Shown piece after piece: positions 55,534-64,000 of a stretch of 64,000 nucleotides of DNA. The notes under the pieces are model-generated. The model was not told the origin of the DNA. It did not search any database and worked only from the letters and a program-made list of their open reading frames with translations. Both the position numbers and the translations under genes were made by a program. Numbering within the stretch: position 1 is the stretch's first letter; the number at the start of each line of letters is the position of its first letter. The DNA is taken from contig NZ_CP108776.1 of assembly GCF_045207785.1 (NCBI RefSeq), positions 1,922,001 through 1,986,000 of the forward strand. Reading direction: 5' to 3'. The stretch is from Embleya sp045207785 (GTDB taxonomy: Bacteria > Actinomycetota > Actinomycetes > Streptomycetales > Streptomycetaceae).

Positions 55534-56084
55534 ACCAGGACGCCCTGTTCGAGGCCGTCGAGGCGCCCGAACCGAACGTGCCGCCGATGGCCTTCAATGC
55601 TCCCCTCGCGGGTCCGCCCCGGTACACGGTCGCCGATTCCCCGGTCGGCGAGCTGCTGTTCATCGGCGACGGCGAGTCGCTCACCGCGCTCTACATGGCC
55701 GCGACCCCGGGCGCCGACTGGGTACCCGACCCCGGCGCGTTCACCGAGGCGCAGGCGCAGCTGCGCGCTTACTTCGCCGGCGAACTGCGCGAGTTCGACC
55801 TGCCGTTGGCGCCGACGGGCACGGCCTTCCAGCTCAAGGTCTGGTCGGCTCTGACCACGATCCCGTACGGGCGCACCATGTCCTACGGCGCGCTTGCCAC
55901 GAAGTTCCTCGGCCAACCCACGGCGTCGCGTGCGGTCGGGCTCGCCAACGGCCGCAACCCGATCAGCATCGTGATCCCCTGCCACCGGGTGATCGGCGCG
56001 GACGGCACGCTGACCGGCTACGCGGGCGGGCTGCCGCGCAAGCAGCGCCTGCTGGCGCTGGAGAAGGTCCGCGTCACCGGATAG
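55530..56084 (+). CDS. ogt: Methylated-DNA-protein-cysteine methyltransferase
   Basis: A 184-aa protein, ATG 55530 overlapping the Ada-AlkA stop (ATGA), with GGAAG upstream. The active-site motif PCHRVIGADG holds the acceptor Cys. IPYGRTMSYGALATKFLGQP is the DNA-binding helix region and AVGLANGRNPISIVIPCHRV the core. It removes methyl groups from O6-methylguanine in a single-use reaction. The operon with Ada-AlkA is an adaptive-response unit. Confidence 0.94.
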   Translation: MNQDALFEAVEAPEPNVPPMAFNAPLAGPPRYTVADSPVGELLFIGDGESLTALYMAATPGADWVPDPGAFTEAQAQLRAYFAGELREFDLPLAPTGTAFQLKVWSALTTIPYGRTMSYGALATKFLGQPTASRAVGLANGRNPISIVIPCHRVIGADGTLTGYAGGLPRKQRLLALEKVRVTG

Positions 56085-56104
56085 TCCCGCGGCGGCCGTG
56101 CGCC

Positions 56105-57016
56105 TCACGCCTGGAACGCGCGCCGTACGAGCGCCGCCACCCGCCCGCGCCGCAACGTGTCGTGCCAGGTGAAGCGCAGCACGAGCGCGCCCTCCAAAGC
56201 GAGTTCGTTGGCCCGCGCCCGATCCCGGAACAGCGCGTCGGGCCGCGAGTGCGCATCCGCACCGTCCGCCTCGGCGAACACCGGCCGCAATCCGGTCAGC
56301 CAGGCGAGATCCACGCGCGCCCGCCCGCCGCCGGGCAACGCGACCTCGTGCTGCAGCGCGTCCGGCGCGACCCCGCCTCGGACGCAGTCGAGCCGCACCC
56401 GCGACTCCAGCGGGCTCTCGGACCGCGCGTCCGCGATCGCGAGCAGCGGCCGCACCCGCCCGGCCCCGGGTCGACCCGCCACCGCCCGCTCCACCGCCAC
56501 GAGTTCCTCGGCCCCGACCAATCCCAGGTGCAATGCCGAGTCGAGCACCGCGAGCCCCTCCTCGGCCGGCAGCCGCGGCACGAGGTCGGCGAGCGTACGC
56601 ACGGGCGTCGTCACGGGGAAGCCGTCCACCGTCACGATCTCGTCGCTCCGCAACCGCTGCCGATGCGCGACGATCCCCGGTCCACCACGACGCGAGGCGG
56701 TGTCGGGCGTCGCGACGTGCACACACTCCACGCGCGGCACGCCACGCATCCCGTGCACGTGCGCCGCACTGTGCAGCACAGCCACGGCCCGCTCCCCATA
56801 GGCCGCGAGCCCGGCGCGCAACAGCCCGCGCGGCGAGAGCGCACATCGATCGGCATCGACGAGCCCCACTCCCCGCGCGAGTTCGCGCACCCGCCCATCG
56901 CGCACGAGCGTGCGCCACACCCGCCCGGAGACCCCGGCCGCCGCCGCCCGCTCCCGCGTCACCACTCCGTCGTTCTGCCATGCCAACCCCCGCAAGACTC
57001 GTACCGCCTGATCCAT
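56105..57016 (-). CDS. AbiEi-like wHTH plus DUF559-type protein
   Basis: A 303-aa protein, ATG 57016. The N-terminal winged-helix AbiEi-type region has NDGVVTRERAAAAGVSGRVW and VRELARGVGLVDADR. A middle segment follows, and then the C-terminal DUF559/Vsr-like domain: SPLESRVRLDCVRGGVAPDA, VDLAWLTGLRPVFAEADGAD, DRARANELALEGALVLRFTW. It looks like the numerous actinobacterial genes of this architecture whose role is unknown; a toxin-antitoxin antitoxin or nuclease role is only a guess. There is no AbiEii toxin gene beside it. Confidence 0.8.
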   Translation of the reverse strand: MDQAVRVLRGLAWQNDGVVTRERAAAAGVSGRVWRTLVRDGRVRELARGVGLVDADRCALSPRGLLRAGLAAYGERAVAVLHSAAHVHGMRGVPRVECVHVATPDTASRRGGPGIVAHRQRLRSDEIVTVDGFPVTTPVRTLADLVPRLPAEEGLAVLDSALHLGLVGAEELVAVERAVAGRPGAGRVRPLLAIADARSESPLESRVRLDCVRGGVAPDALQHEVALPGGGRARVDLAWLTGLRPVFAEADGADAHSRPDALFRDRARANELALEGALVLRFTWHDTLRRGRVAALVRRAFQA

Positions 57017-57351
57017 TCCCGGATCCTGCTCCGCCCTCGGGAGACGTGGTGCGGACGCATCGGCCCTGTGGACAACTCGGCGTCTGTGGACAACCCGGGG
57101 CGCTTTGCCCGCCTCTCGGATGCTCTTCAGCCGTCGATCACGTTCGCGATCGGCGCGAGCCGCCGGTCGACCGACCCCACGGGGACCGAGTCGATGACCC
57201 ACACCAAGGGCGACACGGTCCCGCGGAACAACCGCACGGGGCAAGCCGAATGGTGGACGCGCGGCGAGACGCCGGGCACGACCGGGCAGTGGGGCAGCGT
57301 ATGGGAGGACCAGGGCGCCCGCCGGCTCGATCGCCCTCGCGGGCGCACGAC
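57017..57351. other. Intergenic region with two DnaA-box-like sites
   Basis: No gene is visible. TGTGGACAA (reverse complement TTGTCCACA) occurs at 57067-57075 and 57085-57093, 18 bp apart. This is the streptomycete DnaA-box consensus. The remainder is GC-rich without clear features. Confidence 0.55.
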
Positions 57352-57383
57352 GGGCCGGGACCGCGCGCACGCGGTCCCGGCCC
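57352..57383 (-). terminator. Terminator of the PP2C-like/siderophore gene pair
   Basis: A perfect 14-bp stem, GGGCCGGGACCGCG with CGCGGTCCCGGCCC, and loop CGCA. It lies about 105 bp after the leftward gene ending at 57489. Confidence 0.7.
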
Positions 57384-57488
57384 ACCGCCGCCCGTCGCGT
57401 TGGCGTGGCGGCTCCGGCAGGTGCGGGCGAGCGCGGCCGGTCGGCCGCGTGCTCACCGCCGTCGGGCGCTGCCGGAAAGGGGCCGGGC

Positions 57489-58391
57489 CTACTCGAAGTC
57501 GCTCGCGGGGGCGTTCGGAACGTCGCGCGCCGCGTTCCGGTCCGCCGGCGGCCGGGCCGGGTCGATCCTCGGGTCGATCCGCACGATGGTCACGTCCCCG
57601 TCCTCGAGCACGCCCGCCCGGCGCCGTGCGGCGACCCAACGGGCCAGCTCCGGTGGGCTGCCCGCGGCCGGCTCGCGCAATTCGTCCCATGGGCGGCCGC
57701 CGACGAGCGCGGTACGCAGGAACCACGCGCCCGCGGTGTCGTTGGCGAGGTAGAGCAGATCGCGGTCGGTCCACGTACCCCGCGCGCAGCGCACCCGGCG
57801 GGCGACGGCGGTCGGGTCCGCGCCGTTGCTGGTCGCGATGTCGGTCCGCCGGGACGTGGGGAACACCCGCCACAACCGGTCCCCGCGGACCTGGAAGAGG
57901 TAGGCGTCGCCGAGCACAGCCGCCGCCCACTGGCCCCGCCCGGACAGCCACGGGTGCGGCGCCAGGTGCGCGGCGAGGACCGCGGACGCGTGCGCGCCCC
58001 GCTCCAACTTGCGCAACTCGTACGGCTGTACCGGCATCCCGCGCCGGTCCCGCTCGACCAGGTAGCGCTTCGTCAGGTCCGGCCACCGGTCCGCCGCGCG
58101 GGCGAGGACCTCGGCGAATCCCGCGCCGCCGCACAGGAGCGGCGTGGGCGCCCCGCCGCACGCGCGGACCAGGAGCTCGGCCCAGCGGCGCGCGAGCAGG
58201 CTCTCCGCGGCGCCGTCCGCGAGCGCGACCCGCAACGCGCCCGGCCGATCCACCCGGGCCCGCCGGCACGCGGGCCCGGCCGGGGGCAGGAAACCGCGCC
58301 CCGCCCCGTCGCCGACCCACACCGCGTCCTCGTACTCGAGGGGTTCGCCTTCGTGCCGGTGCAGCGCCAGGACCGTGACGTTCGCGCGCAC
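57489..58391 (-). CDS. PP2C-like (phosphatase-fold) protein, 300 aa
   Basis: GTG 58391 follows GAGGAGA; longer frames are not needed. The N-terminus VRANVTVLALHRHEGEPLEY and EDAVWVGDGAGRGFLPPAG resemble protein phosphatase 2C, and ALRVALADGAAESLLARRWA carries the ADG-type metal motif. Later metal-binding residues of PP2C are hard to recognise, so it may be degenerate. It follows the siderophore synthetase gene by 35 bp and is probably co-transcribed with it. The role is unknown. Confidence 0.7.
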   Translation of the reverse strand: MRANVTVLALHRHEGEPLEYEDAVWVGDGAGRGFLPPAGPACRRARVDRPGALRVALADGAAESLLARRWAELLVRACGGAPTPLLCGGAGFAEVLARAADRWPDLTKRYLVERDRRGMPVQPYELRKLERGAHASAVLAAHLAPHPWLSGRGQWAAAVLGDAYLFQVRGDRLWRVFPTSRRTDIATSNGADPTAVARRVRCARGTWTDRDLLYLANDTAGAWFLRTALVGGRPWDELREPAAGSPPELARWVAARRRAGVLEDGDVTIVRIDPRIDPARPPADRNAARDVPNAPASDFE

Positions 58392-58425
58392 CGTGCCGTC
58401 TCCTCTGTGGTGGTACGAGAACCGC

Positions 58426-60339
58426 TCAGCCGCGTACGTCCGCGATCGGGTTGGGGATGTCGACGTAGACGGACTGGGTCTCCAACGGGACTTCGAGCTC
58501 GTCGAGACCCGCGACGCGAGTGAGCAGGTTGGCCTTGCACCGCAGTGTGGCACCGTCGAGGAGGCGGTCCACGAACGGGCGACCGGCGGGGTGATCGGCG
58601 CGGGTGCGCACGAGCCGGTCGCGGAATATCGCGATCAACGCCCGTTCGTCGGCGAGGCATTGCGCTCCCATCGCGCCGACCAGGCCAAGCACGTTGTTGA
58701 TCGCGAGGTAGTAGCCGAGCCGTTCGTCGATGACGCGGTCGGGACACCACGTGCCGAGGTCGCGGCCCGCGCCCGGAAGCCAGCGCGCGAGCCGCGCACC
58801 GCGTTCGGCCGAGAAGTAGTAGCCCTGGTTGCCCCGATAGCGGCCGCCGATCGGGCGGCCGTCGGTGTCGAGCACGACCATCGTGTTCTGCTGATGCGCC
58901 TCCAGGCCCAGGCCGTATTCGCCGTGCAGCCACAGGATCGGGGCCACCAGCACGTCGAGGTAGCGGCGGAACCACGACTCGGCGGTCTCGCGCAGCGGCG
59001 TCGCGGTGCGTGCGGCGAGCGTGTACAGCACGTCGGCCAGCATCGACCGCCCACGCGGCAGGTCAGGGCGCGGCGCGGCGAGCCCCGCGATGCAGTGCAC
59101 GCGGTCGCGTGGCCCGAACGGGTTGTCCCGCACCACGAGTTCGAGCCCGGACTCGCCGCGCCCGCCCGGGACGTCGACGGCGATCCAACCGAGGTCGCGG
59201 AGCACGTCGAAGCCGGGGTGCGCGGAGTGCATGACGCGTTTGAGTCCGGCGTCGAGCATGCGGTGCACGGCGAGGCCGCGGCGCAGTTCGCCGCGGTGGT
59301 TCTCCCGGCGGGAGTTGGTGATCTCCACGCCGAGCGAGGTCTTGAGCATCACGGACGCACCGGAGCGGTACACGGTGCGCAGTGACGAGGTCGCGGACCA
59401 CGCGGGGCCGCCCGGGCCCAGGTCGCGCAGCAGGCCGCGGTCCAGGAGGGTGGCGACCCCGGGGCGGTTGAGCACGTCGCGGGCCTGCCACGGGTGGGCC
59501 GGCAGCGCCACCATGCCGGGTGGGAAGTCCACGTCGCCCTCGGCGAGTGCGGCGAGTACGACCGGCACGGGCCGGCCGAGGTCGCCGTCGTGGACCGCGA
59601 CCGAGGGGTCGACGGCGAACCAGTGCAACGGGAACGCGCCCCGTAACTCCGGTGAATAGCGCGGCGACGAGGGACCGTACATGCCCTGTCGGGACGCCGG
59701 CGAGGGGTGCATCGGGTGGCCGAGGACGATCGACTGCTCGGTGTTCAGGAACGGTGTCGTTCCGGGAACGTCCTCGGGCACCTTGCGGCGTTCGGCGAGG
59801 TGGTGCGCGATCCGCCGGGTCGAGTCGATCACCCGGTCGGTCATGTCGGCGATCGCGGTGATCGAGCCGACGCGTCCGTGTGCGGCCTCTATCGCGAGCA
59901 GTACCGCCAGTGTGGTCGCGTCGAGCGCGACGCCGCTGCTCAACCGGATCGGGCCGAAGCGATGCATGCCGGTCTCGGAGCGGTACAGGATCGGGGCGAC
60001 GACGGTGCTGGCGGTCGCGGGCAGCGGGAGTCGTAACGGCCCGTCCGCCGGCACCGCGGTACCGCTCTCGCGGATGCGACAGCGCAACAGGTTCTCGATG
60101 GCCGCGTGATCGGCGGCGCGCGCGGGCGCCGGGTCGAGCAGCGGGTCGTGCGTGGCGCGGTCGCCGGGTCCGACGTGCCGCGCGGCGCCGAGAACCGCGC
60201 CGTGGTGCGGGTGTTCGGGTTCGAGGTGCGCGGGGTGGGCGCGCGCCGGCGAGGGTTCGTCGCCGCCCGGGCCCGGGACGGGCTTTCGTGGGCTGCCCGG
60301 TCGCGCCGGCTCCGGAAGCGCCTCCGCGGATGTCGACAT
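58426..60339 (-). CDS. IucA/IucC-family siderophore (NIS) synthetase
   Basis: A 637-aa protein; ATG 60339 has a GGGGAGG upstream. N-terminal 1-90 is Pro-rich. The IucA/IucC domain begins near 95: LGHPMHPSPASRQGMYGPSS, VALPAHPWQARDVLNRPGVA, SSLRTVYRSGASVMLKTSLG, VEITNSRRENHRGELRRGLA, then the FhuF-like C-terminal part with LEAHQQNTMVVLDTDGRPIG. It joins a polyamine or amino alcohol to citrate or a related acid. No second NIS synthetase, monooxygenase or acyltransferase is nearby, and I see no iron box, which is unusual. Confidence 0.9.
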   Translation of the reverse strand: MSTSAEALPEPARPGSPRKPVPGPGGDEPSPARAHPAHLEPEHPHHGAVLGAARHVGPGDRATHDPLLDPAPARAADHAAIENLLRCRIRESGTAVPADGPLRLPLPATASTVVAPILYRSETGMHRFGPIRLSSGVALDATTLAVLLAIEAAHGRVGSITAIADMTDRVIDSTRRIAHHLAERRKVPEDVPGTTPFLNTEQSIVLGHPMHPSPASRQGMYGPSSPRYSPELRGAFPLHWFAVDPSVAVHDGDLGRPVPVVLAALAEGDVDFPPGMVALPAHPWQARDVLNRPGVATLLDRGLLRDLGPGGPAWSATSSLRTVYRSGASVMLKTSLGVEITNSRRENHRGELRRGLAVHRMLDAGLKRVMHSAHPGFDVLRDLGWIAVDVPGGRGESGLELVVRDNPFGPRDRVHCIAGLAAPRPDLPRGRSMLADVLYTLAARTATPLRETAESWFRRYLDVLVAPILWLHGEYGLGLEAHQQNTMVVLDTDGRPIGGRYRGNQGYYFSAERGARLARWLPGAGRDLGTWCPDRVIDERLGYYLAINNVLGLVGAMGAQCLADERALIAIFRDRLVRTRADHPAGRPFVDRLLDGATLRCKANLLTRVAGLDELEVPLETQSVYVDIPNPIADVRG

Positions 60340-60933
60340 GTGCGGTATGTACCTCCCCTGGTCTGCACGGCCGTGGGTCGGGTTCCGGTTCGAATCGTGG
60401 ACGCGGTCCATTCATCACCGCTCCGAGGGACGTTCACCGTACGGCAATCCGCCGGTTATCAGAATCATGTCCCGCGACGGGCTCTCGTGCGCGGGCTTTC
60501 CGTGATGGCAACCCCTCGTCGTGATCCGCGACGTCGGCGAACGGCGGGCCGGTCGCGGCCGCGATCCACCCCCGAGGCGTCGATGCCGAATGGTTCCGGA
60601 ATCCCTTCGTCACGATACGAACGGCCCGGTAAGAGCGACATCAGGAACCCGGAGCGGGGTGGTTCACGCAGTCGTACCGCCGATGGTGTCCTCCGCCGCC
60701 GCAAGCGCAATCGTTGCGCCGGCGACGCGATGACGACGATCACGATGGCGACGCCGGGAAAATCATCCCGGCCCTCGCGCACCCTCGTGAGGACGCCGGC
60801 GGCCGTGTGCGGCGGGAGGTCGAACAGATGTGGGACGACGTACAAGTCTCTTACCCATGGGGGGCGATTCAGCCCCCGACCGACCCCTCGGATGTCTCGG
60901 GTCTTCGGGGACGACACGAAGCGGGTGGGAACG
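60340..60933. other. Intergenic region upstream of the siderophore synthetase
   Basis: About 590 bp without a convincing gene. Both flanking genes point left. An opposite-strand frame and a 150-aa leftward frame (60465-60917) lack ribosome-binding sites and family features. The promoter of the siderophore gene must lie near 60350-60450. Confidence 0.45.
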
Positions 60934-61356
60934 TCAGGCCACCGGCCACGGCAGGATCACCCACAGGGTCTTGCCGTCCGGGTGCGCCTCGATGTGGATC
61001 TGGCCACCCAGTTCGGTGACGATGTTGCGCACGATCAGCAGGCCGCGGCCGGATGTGTCGTCGACCGTCTCCAGCAGCGCGACCGGACGGTAGGGGTGAC
61101 GGTCGCGCACCCCCAACCACAGCCAGCCGTCGTGCACGGTGCACGTGACCGATACCTCCGGCGACAACACGGCGGCGTGTTCGACCGAGTTGGTGATCAG
61201 TTCGGAGGCGACCAGCTTGAGGGCGTAGCCCAAGTCGTGCCCGTAGGGCAGACCCCAGTAGGTCAGATGGTCCGCGAGGGCCCGTCGCGCCTGGGAGACG
61301 GAGGCCGGTTGGGCGGGCAGGGTGAACCAGCAGGATCGCTCGTATCCCGTTCCCAT
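60934..61356 (-). CDS. Anti-sigma-type ATP-binding protein (HATPase_c_2)
   Basis: A 140-aa protein, ATG 61356 after GAAAGGGG. It carries the N-box ELITNSVEHAAVL, GVRDRHPYRPVALLETVDDT, SGRGLLIVRNIVTELGG and the ending EAHPDGKTLWVILPWP. It is paralogous to the gene at 17560 but has no XRE or DUF397 partner beside it, so its partner is elsewhere. Confidence 0.88.
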   Translation of the reverse strand: MGTGYERSCWFTLPAQPASVSQARRALADHLTYWGLPYGHDLGYALKLVASELITNSVEHAAVLSPEVSVTCTVHDGWLWLGVRDRHPYRPVALLETVDDTSGRGLLIVRNIVTELGGQIHIEAHPDGKTLWVILPWPVA

Positions 61357-61595
61357 GTCACCCCTTTCGGCGCCGCGCCTCAGCGTACTGACCGGCGCGC
61401 TTGCGGGCGCACGGTTGACCATTCGTCATATCGCTACGATTCGATGATCGGTCGCGTGTGTGAGCGAAGGTCGACATGGGCAAGACCATCGCAGTCCACG
61501 TCCCTCCCGGCGTGTGATCGCGAGCGCCGAACAACGGCATTCCTGAGCGAATGACCGGATTGTGCACGGTGCGGATTCCAGAAGGGTGACTACCT

Positions 61596-62093
61596 GTGGT
61601 GGAAGATCTCGATGCCGTCGAACAGGCCATGCTGGCCAACCTTCTCGACGGCCGACGGCCTCGTCGGCGCAGCTCGGAGACGCCGGCTCGGTCCAATCGA
61701 CAACACCAACCGCCGCAGCAGCGCCGCCAGGCGCAGTCGGTGCCGCGCGCGGTGATTCCTGCCCCGGCGCCTGCCGTGGCTCCCAATCGGGACGCCACGC
61801 GGGTGCTCGACATCGGTCGCGTGATCAAGCAGATCGACCCGCGGACGACGCCCGAACAGCGGCACGCGATGGCGACGAGTTGGACGCAACTGGATCTGAC
61901 GGCGGCCCAGGTGTTGGCCTGGCTGACCGCAGGCATCCTGCCGACGGAGTACAAGCTCGCGGCCACGTGCCTGGAACGGGGACTGACCCCGCAGGACATG
62001 AAGACCCGCCTGGACGGCGTGCGCGTGGTCGAGCGCCTGCGCAGCGAGGGTGTGGACGGCGTGCTGGCGCAACTGCGCAGCGGCGCCGCGTAG
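61596..62093 (+). CDS. Uncharacterised 165-aa protein
   Basis: GTG 61596 follows GAAGGG. Residues 1-60 are Arg/Gln/Pro-rich and probably disordered (EQAMLANLLDGRRPRRRSSE). The C-terminal ~100 are helical: DIGRVIKQIDPRTTPEQRHA, LDLTAAQVLAWLTAGILPTE and RGLTPQDMKTRLDGVRVVER. No family is recognised. It is a single gene upstream of the MFS exporter. Confidence 0.6.
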   Translation: MVEDLDAVEQAMLANLLDGRRPRRRSSETPARSNRQHQPPQQRRQAQSVPRAVIPAPAPAVAPNRDATRVLDIGRVIKQIDPRTTPEQRHAMATSWTQLDLTAAQVLAWLTAGILPTEYKLAATCLERGLTPQDMKTRLDGVRVVERLRSEGVDGVLAQLRSGAA

Positions 62094-62152
62094 GAGTGTC
62101 GGGGAAGGACATCGTGGCGAGGCCGGCGACACGTCGGCGGCACCGATGATCA

Positions 62153-62181
62153 TTGACATGGTTCATTACCAAGCCTAGCTT
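62153..62181 (+). promoter_or_regulatory. Promoter of the MFS exporter, probably leaderless
   Basis: TTGACA (62153-62158) and TAGCTT (62176-62181) are separated by the ideal 17 bp. The -10 ends eight bases before the GTG start at 62190, so transcription should begin at or beside the start codon. Confidence 0.75.
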
Positions 62182-62189
62182 TTAGCGAT

Positions 62190-63752
62190 GTGAAGGATTC
62201 GGGGGCGGGTTCCGCCGCCCCACCCACTCTGACGCACCGCCAGATCATGTTGGTCTTCTGCGGGTTGATGCTCGGCGTCATGCTGGCCTCGCTCGACCAG
62301 ACCATCGTCTCGACGGCGATGCCGACGATCGTTGCCGACCTCGGCGGGCTCGAACACCTGGCCTGGGTGACCACGGCGTACACCCTCGCCACGGCCGTCT
62401 CGATCCCGCTGTACGGAAAGCTCGGCGACGTCCACGGCCGCAAGCGGCTCTTCCAATTCGCGATCGTGCTGTTCCTCGCGGGCTCCATGCTGTGCGGAAC
62501 CGCGCAGTCGATGGGGACCCTGATCGCCTTCCGGGCGATCCAGGGGCTCGGCGCCGGCGGGCTGATGAGCAACGCGCAGGCCATCATCGGCGATCTCGTA
62601 CCGCCCGCCGACCGCGGTCGCTACCAGGGATTCATCGCGTCCACGGTCGCGTTCTCGACCGTGTGCGGGCCGCTGATCGGCGGCTTCTTCACCGAGGCGC
62701 TGTCGTGGCGATGGGTGTTCTACGTGAACATCCCGCTCGGCGCGGTGGCGCTGATGGTCACGTCCGTCGTCCTCAAGTTGCCACGCAAGACCAACCCCAA
62801 GCACCCGTTCGACGGATCCGGACTCGCCCTGCTCACCTGCGGGACCAGTGCGCTGATCCTGTTCACGAGTTGGGGCGGGACGCAGTACGCGTGGGTCTCC
62901 GGGCCGAGCCTGGGTCTGGCCGCGACCGCGTTCGTCGCGCTCGTGGGGTTCGTGCTGGTGGAGCGGCGTGCGGCCGACCCGTTGATCCCGCTGCGGCTGC
63001 TCTCGCGCAACACGATCGTGCGGGTCGCGTGTCCGCTGACCATGGTCACCGGGTGTCTGACTGTGGGGATGAGCACGTTCCTGCCGCTCTATCAGCAGAT
63101 CGTGCGCGGTCACGGGCCCACCGAGTCGGGCCTGTTGCTGGCGCCGATGATGCTCTCGATGATGGTGTGCTCGACCCTGTCGGGCCGGCTGATCTCGCGG
63201 ATCGGCAGGTACAAGCGCTTCCCCCTGATCGGCACGCTGCTCGCGGCGGCGGGGCTCGTGGTGCTGTCGCTGCTGGGGACCGACAGCCCGTACTGGCATC
63301 TGCTGATCGGGCTCATGGTGCTGGGCTTCGGGCTCGGCACGATCGGGCCGGTCACCACGCTCGCGGTCCAGAACTCGGTCGAGCAGACGGACATCGGCGT
63401 GGCCACCGGCCTGAACTCGTTCGCGCGCTCGATCGGGTCGGCGCTGGGTGCCGCCGTGCTCGGCGCGGTGTTCGCGCACGGACTGTCCGGCGGGGCGGGA
63501 TCGGGCACAGGGGGCGAGGCGGGCATGGGGGTGACCCGGGAGGCGATAGACGCGTTGCCGACGGCGCAGCGCGACGCGGTGCTGACCGGATTCGCGGACT
63601 CGCTCGACGCGGTGTTCCTCGCCGCCGTCCCGATCGCGGTGATCGGCTTCGTGCTGGCCCTGATGCTGCGTGAGATCCCGTTGCGGCGCGGGCCGGAGCA
63701 GGTCACGGCGGGATCAGCCGGCACCGAGCACAAGCTGTCCGGAGCGAACTGA
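62190..63752 (+). CDS. MFS-type drug-efflux transporter (DHA2/EmrB-QacA-like)
   Basis: A 520-aa protein with about 14 hydrophobic segments, GTG 62190, probably leaderless. Motif A is LGDVHGRKRLFQFAIVLF and the motif C-like GLGAGGLMSNAQAIIGDLV follows. SLDQTIVSTAMPTIVADLGG and WVTTAYTLATAVSIPLYGKL lie in the N-terminal half. Such proteins export antibiotics, dyes or possibly siderophores by proton antiport. It overlaps the convergent gene at its 3' end by about 39 bp. Confidence 0.9.
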   Translation: MKDSGAGSAAPPTLTHRQIMLVFCGLMLGVMLASLDQTIVSTAMPTIVADLGGLEHLAWVTTAYTLATAVSIPLYGKLGDVHGRKRLFQFAIVLFLAGSMLCGTAQSMGTLIAFRAIQGLGAGGLMSNAQAIIGDLVPPADRGRYQGFIASTVAFSTVCGPLIGGFFTEALSWRWVFYVNIPLGAVALMVTSVVLKLPRKTNPKHPFDGSGLALLTCGTSALILFTSWGGTQYAWVSGPSLGLAATAFVALVGFVLVERRAADPLIPLRLLSRNTIVRVACPLTMVTGCLTVGMSTFLPLYQQIVRGHGPTESGLLLAPMMLSMMVCSTLSGRLISRIGRYKRFPLIGTLLAAAGLVVLSLLGTDSPYWHLLIGLMVLGFGLGTIGPVTTLAVQNSVEQTDIGVATGLNSFARSIGSALGAAVLGAVFAHGLSGGAGSGTGGEAGMGVTREAIDALPTAQRDAVLTGFADSLDAVFLAAVPIAVIGFVLALMLREIPLRRGPEQVTAGSAGTEHKLSGAN

Positions 63753-63995
63753 CAGGTCTCGCAGGTCTTCTGCGGCGTCCCAGGCCCAGTGGTTCGGGTT
63801 GGTCGCGAGCCCCTCGTCGGTCTCCAGACGGCGCAGTGCGAGCGCCGCGAGGTCGGTGACCAGGTCGTGCTCGCCCTGCCCGCTCAGTCGGTGCAGGACG
63901 CCCACGACGTCGCAGACGCGGCGGGTGAGGCTGCGCTCGGGAACGCCCTGGATGAGTCGGGCGAGGCCGTAGCCGGCCATCAGGCCGAGGATCAT
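63714..63995 (-). CDS. Uncharacterised helical protein, possibly running beyond the window
   Basis: The 93-aa frame begins at ATG 63995 but has no stop codon before the window edge, so the true gene may be longer. The sequence is helical and leucine-rich (GYGLARLIQGVPERSLTRRV, DLVTDLAALALRRLETDEGL). No family is recognised. It overlaps the end of the MFS gene on the other strand. Confidence 0.5.
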   Translation of the reverse strand: MILGLMAGYGLARLIQGVPERSLTRRVCDVVGVLHRLSGQGEHDLVTDLAALALRRLETDEGLATNPNHWAWDAAEDLRDLSVRSGQLVLGAG

Positions 63996-64000
63996 CCCGC

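Noticed and set aside
60465..60917. 150-aa leftward ORF before the siderophore gene
   Set aside because: Arg-rich with no ribosome-binding site or recognisable domain; it may be chance.
62160..62182. Iron box before the MFS gene
   Set aside because: CCAAGCCTAG resembles part of the efeO box, but the rest does not fit the consensus and it overlaps the promoter; too weak to call.

Overview
The window is high-GC actinobacterial DNA. Its gene content is typical of a streptomycete or close relative: hemE next to a DUF3000 gene, a LuxR-type regulator, rnd, fadA/fadB, dxs, a ROK repressor, acnA, a helix-turn-helix/DUF397/anti-sigma-kinase trio, and a SigE-family sigma factor. GTG starts, 4-bp ATGA/GTGA overlaps and GC-rich hairpin terminators are frequent. 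I cannot assign a species. The order hemE, DUF3000, luxR, rnd, fadA, fadB ... dxs, ROK ... acnA resembles what I remember of the Streptomyces core chromosome.

Layout. 1-3.7 kb: the 5' part of a protoporphyrinogen oxidase gene and hemE, both leftward, separated by an alternating intergenic repeat array into which an IS110-family element has inserted. 3.8-7.1 kb: DUF3000, a LuxR-type regulator and an apparently frameshifted RNase D gene. 7.1-10.8 kb: ferrous-iron uptake, with efeU converging on efeO-efeB and iron-repressor boxes at both ends. 11.1-14.5 kb: the fadA-fadB beta-oxidation operon. 14.5-32.8 kb: an accessory stretch. It holds an ESX/WXG100-like cassette with two tandem paralogous lipoproteins, a whiJ-like regulatory trio, a complete jetABCD (Wadjet) anti-plasmid operon, a pRiA4-ORF3-like protein, an acetyltransferase, an LCP ligase and a large unknown frameshifted gene. 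32.9-37.5 kb: a catabolic-looking group (two SDRs, a luciferase-like monooxygenase, an EthD-like protein) around a striking low-complexity intergenic region. 37.7-50.5 kb: metabolism and regulation (amino-acid permease, dxs, ROK repressor, asparaginase, aconitase, a Gfo/Idh/MocA oxidoreductase, a PH-domain protein, a cysteine-synthase-like enzyme). 50.7-64 kb: a SigE-type sigma factor with its membrane partner, DUF2252, an Ada-AlkA fusion with ogt, an AbiEi/DUF559-like protein, a PP2C-like protein with an IucA/IucC siderophore synthetase, a second anti-sigma-type ATPase and an MFS exporter.

The observations I consider most useful are: (i) the non-coding left end of the IS110 element can be folded by eye into a two-loop bridge RNA whose loops carry matches to both element ends and to the left flank of the insertion site; (ii) the four-gene Wadjet operon with every junction overlapping by 4 bp; (iii) the ESX-like protein/lipoprotein cassette, which is arranged like an effector-immunity unit but is of unknown function; (iv) a LexA-like operator lying on the start codon of an apparently leaderless small gene; (v) two probable frameshifts (rnd and the gene at 30.1-32.8 kb), both at GGCCCC runs.
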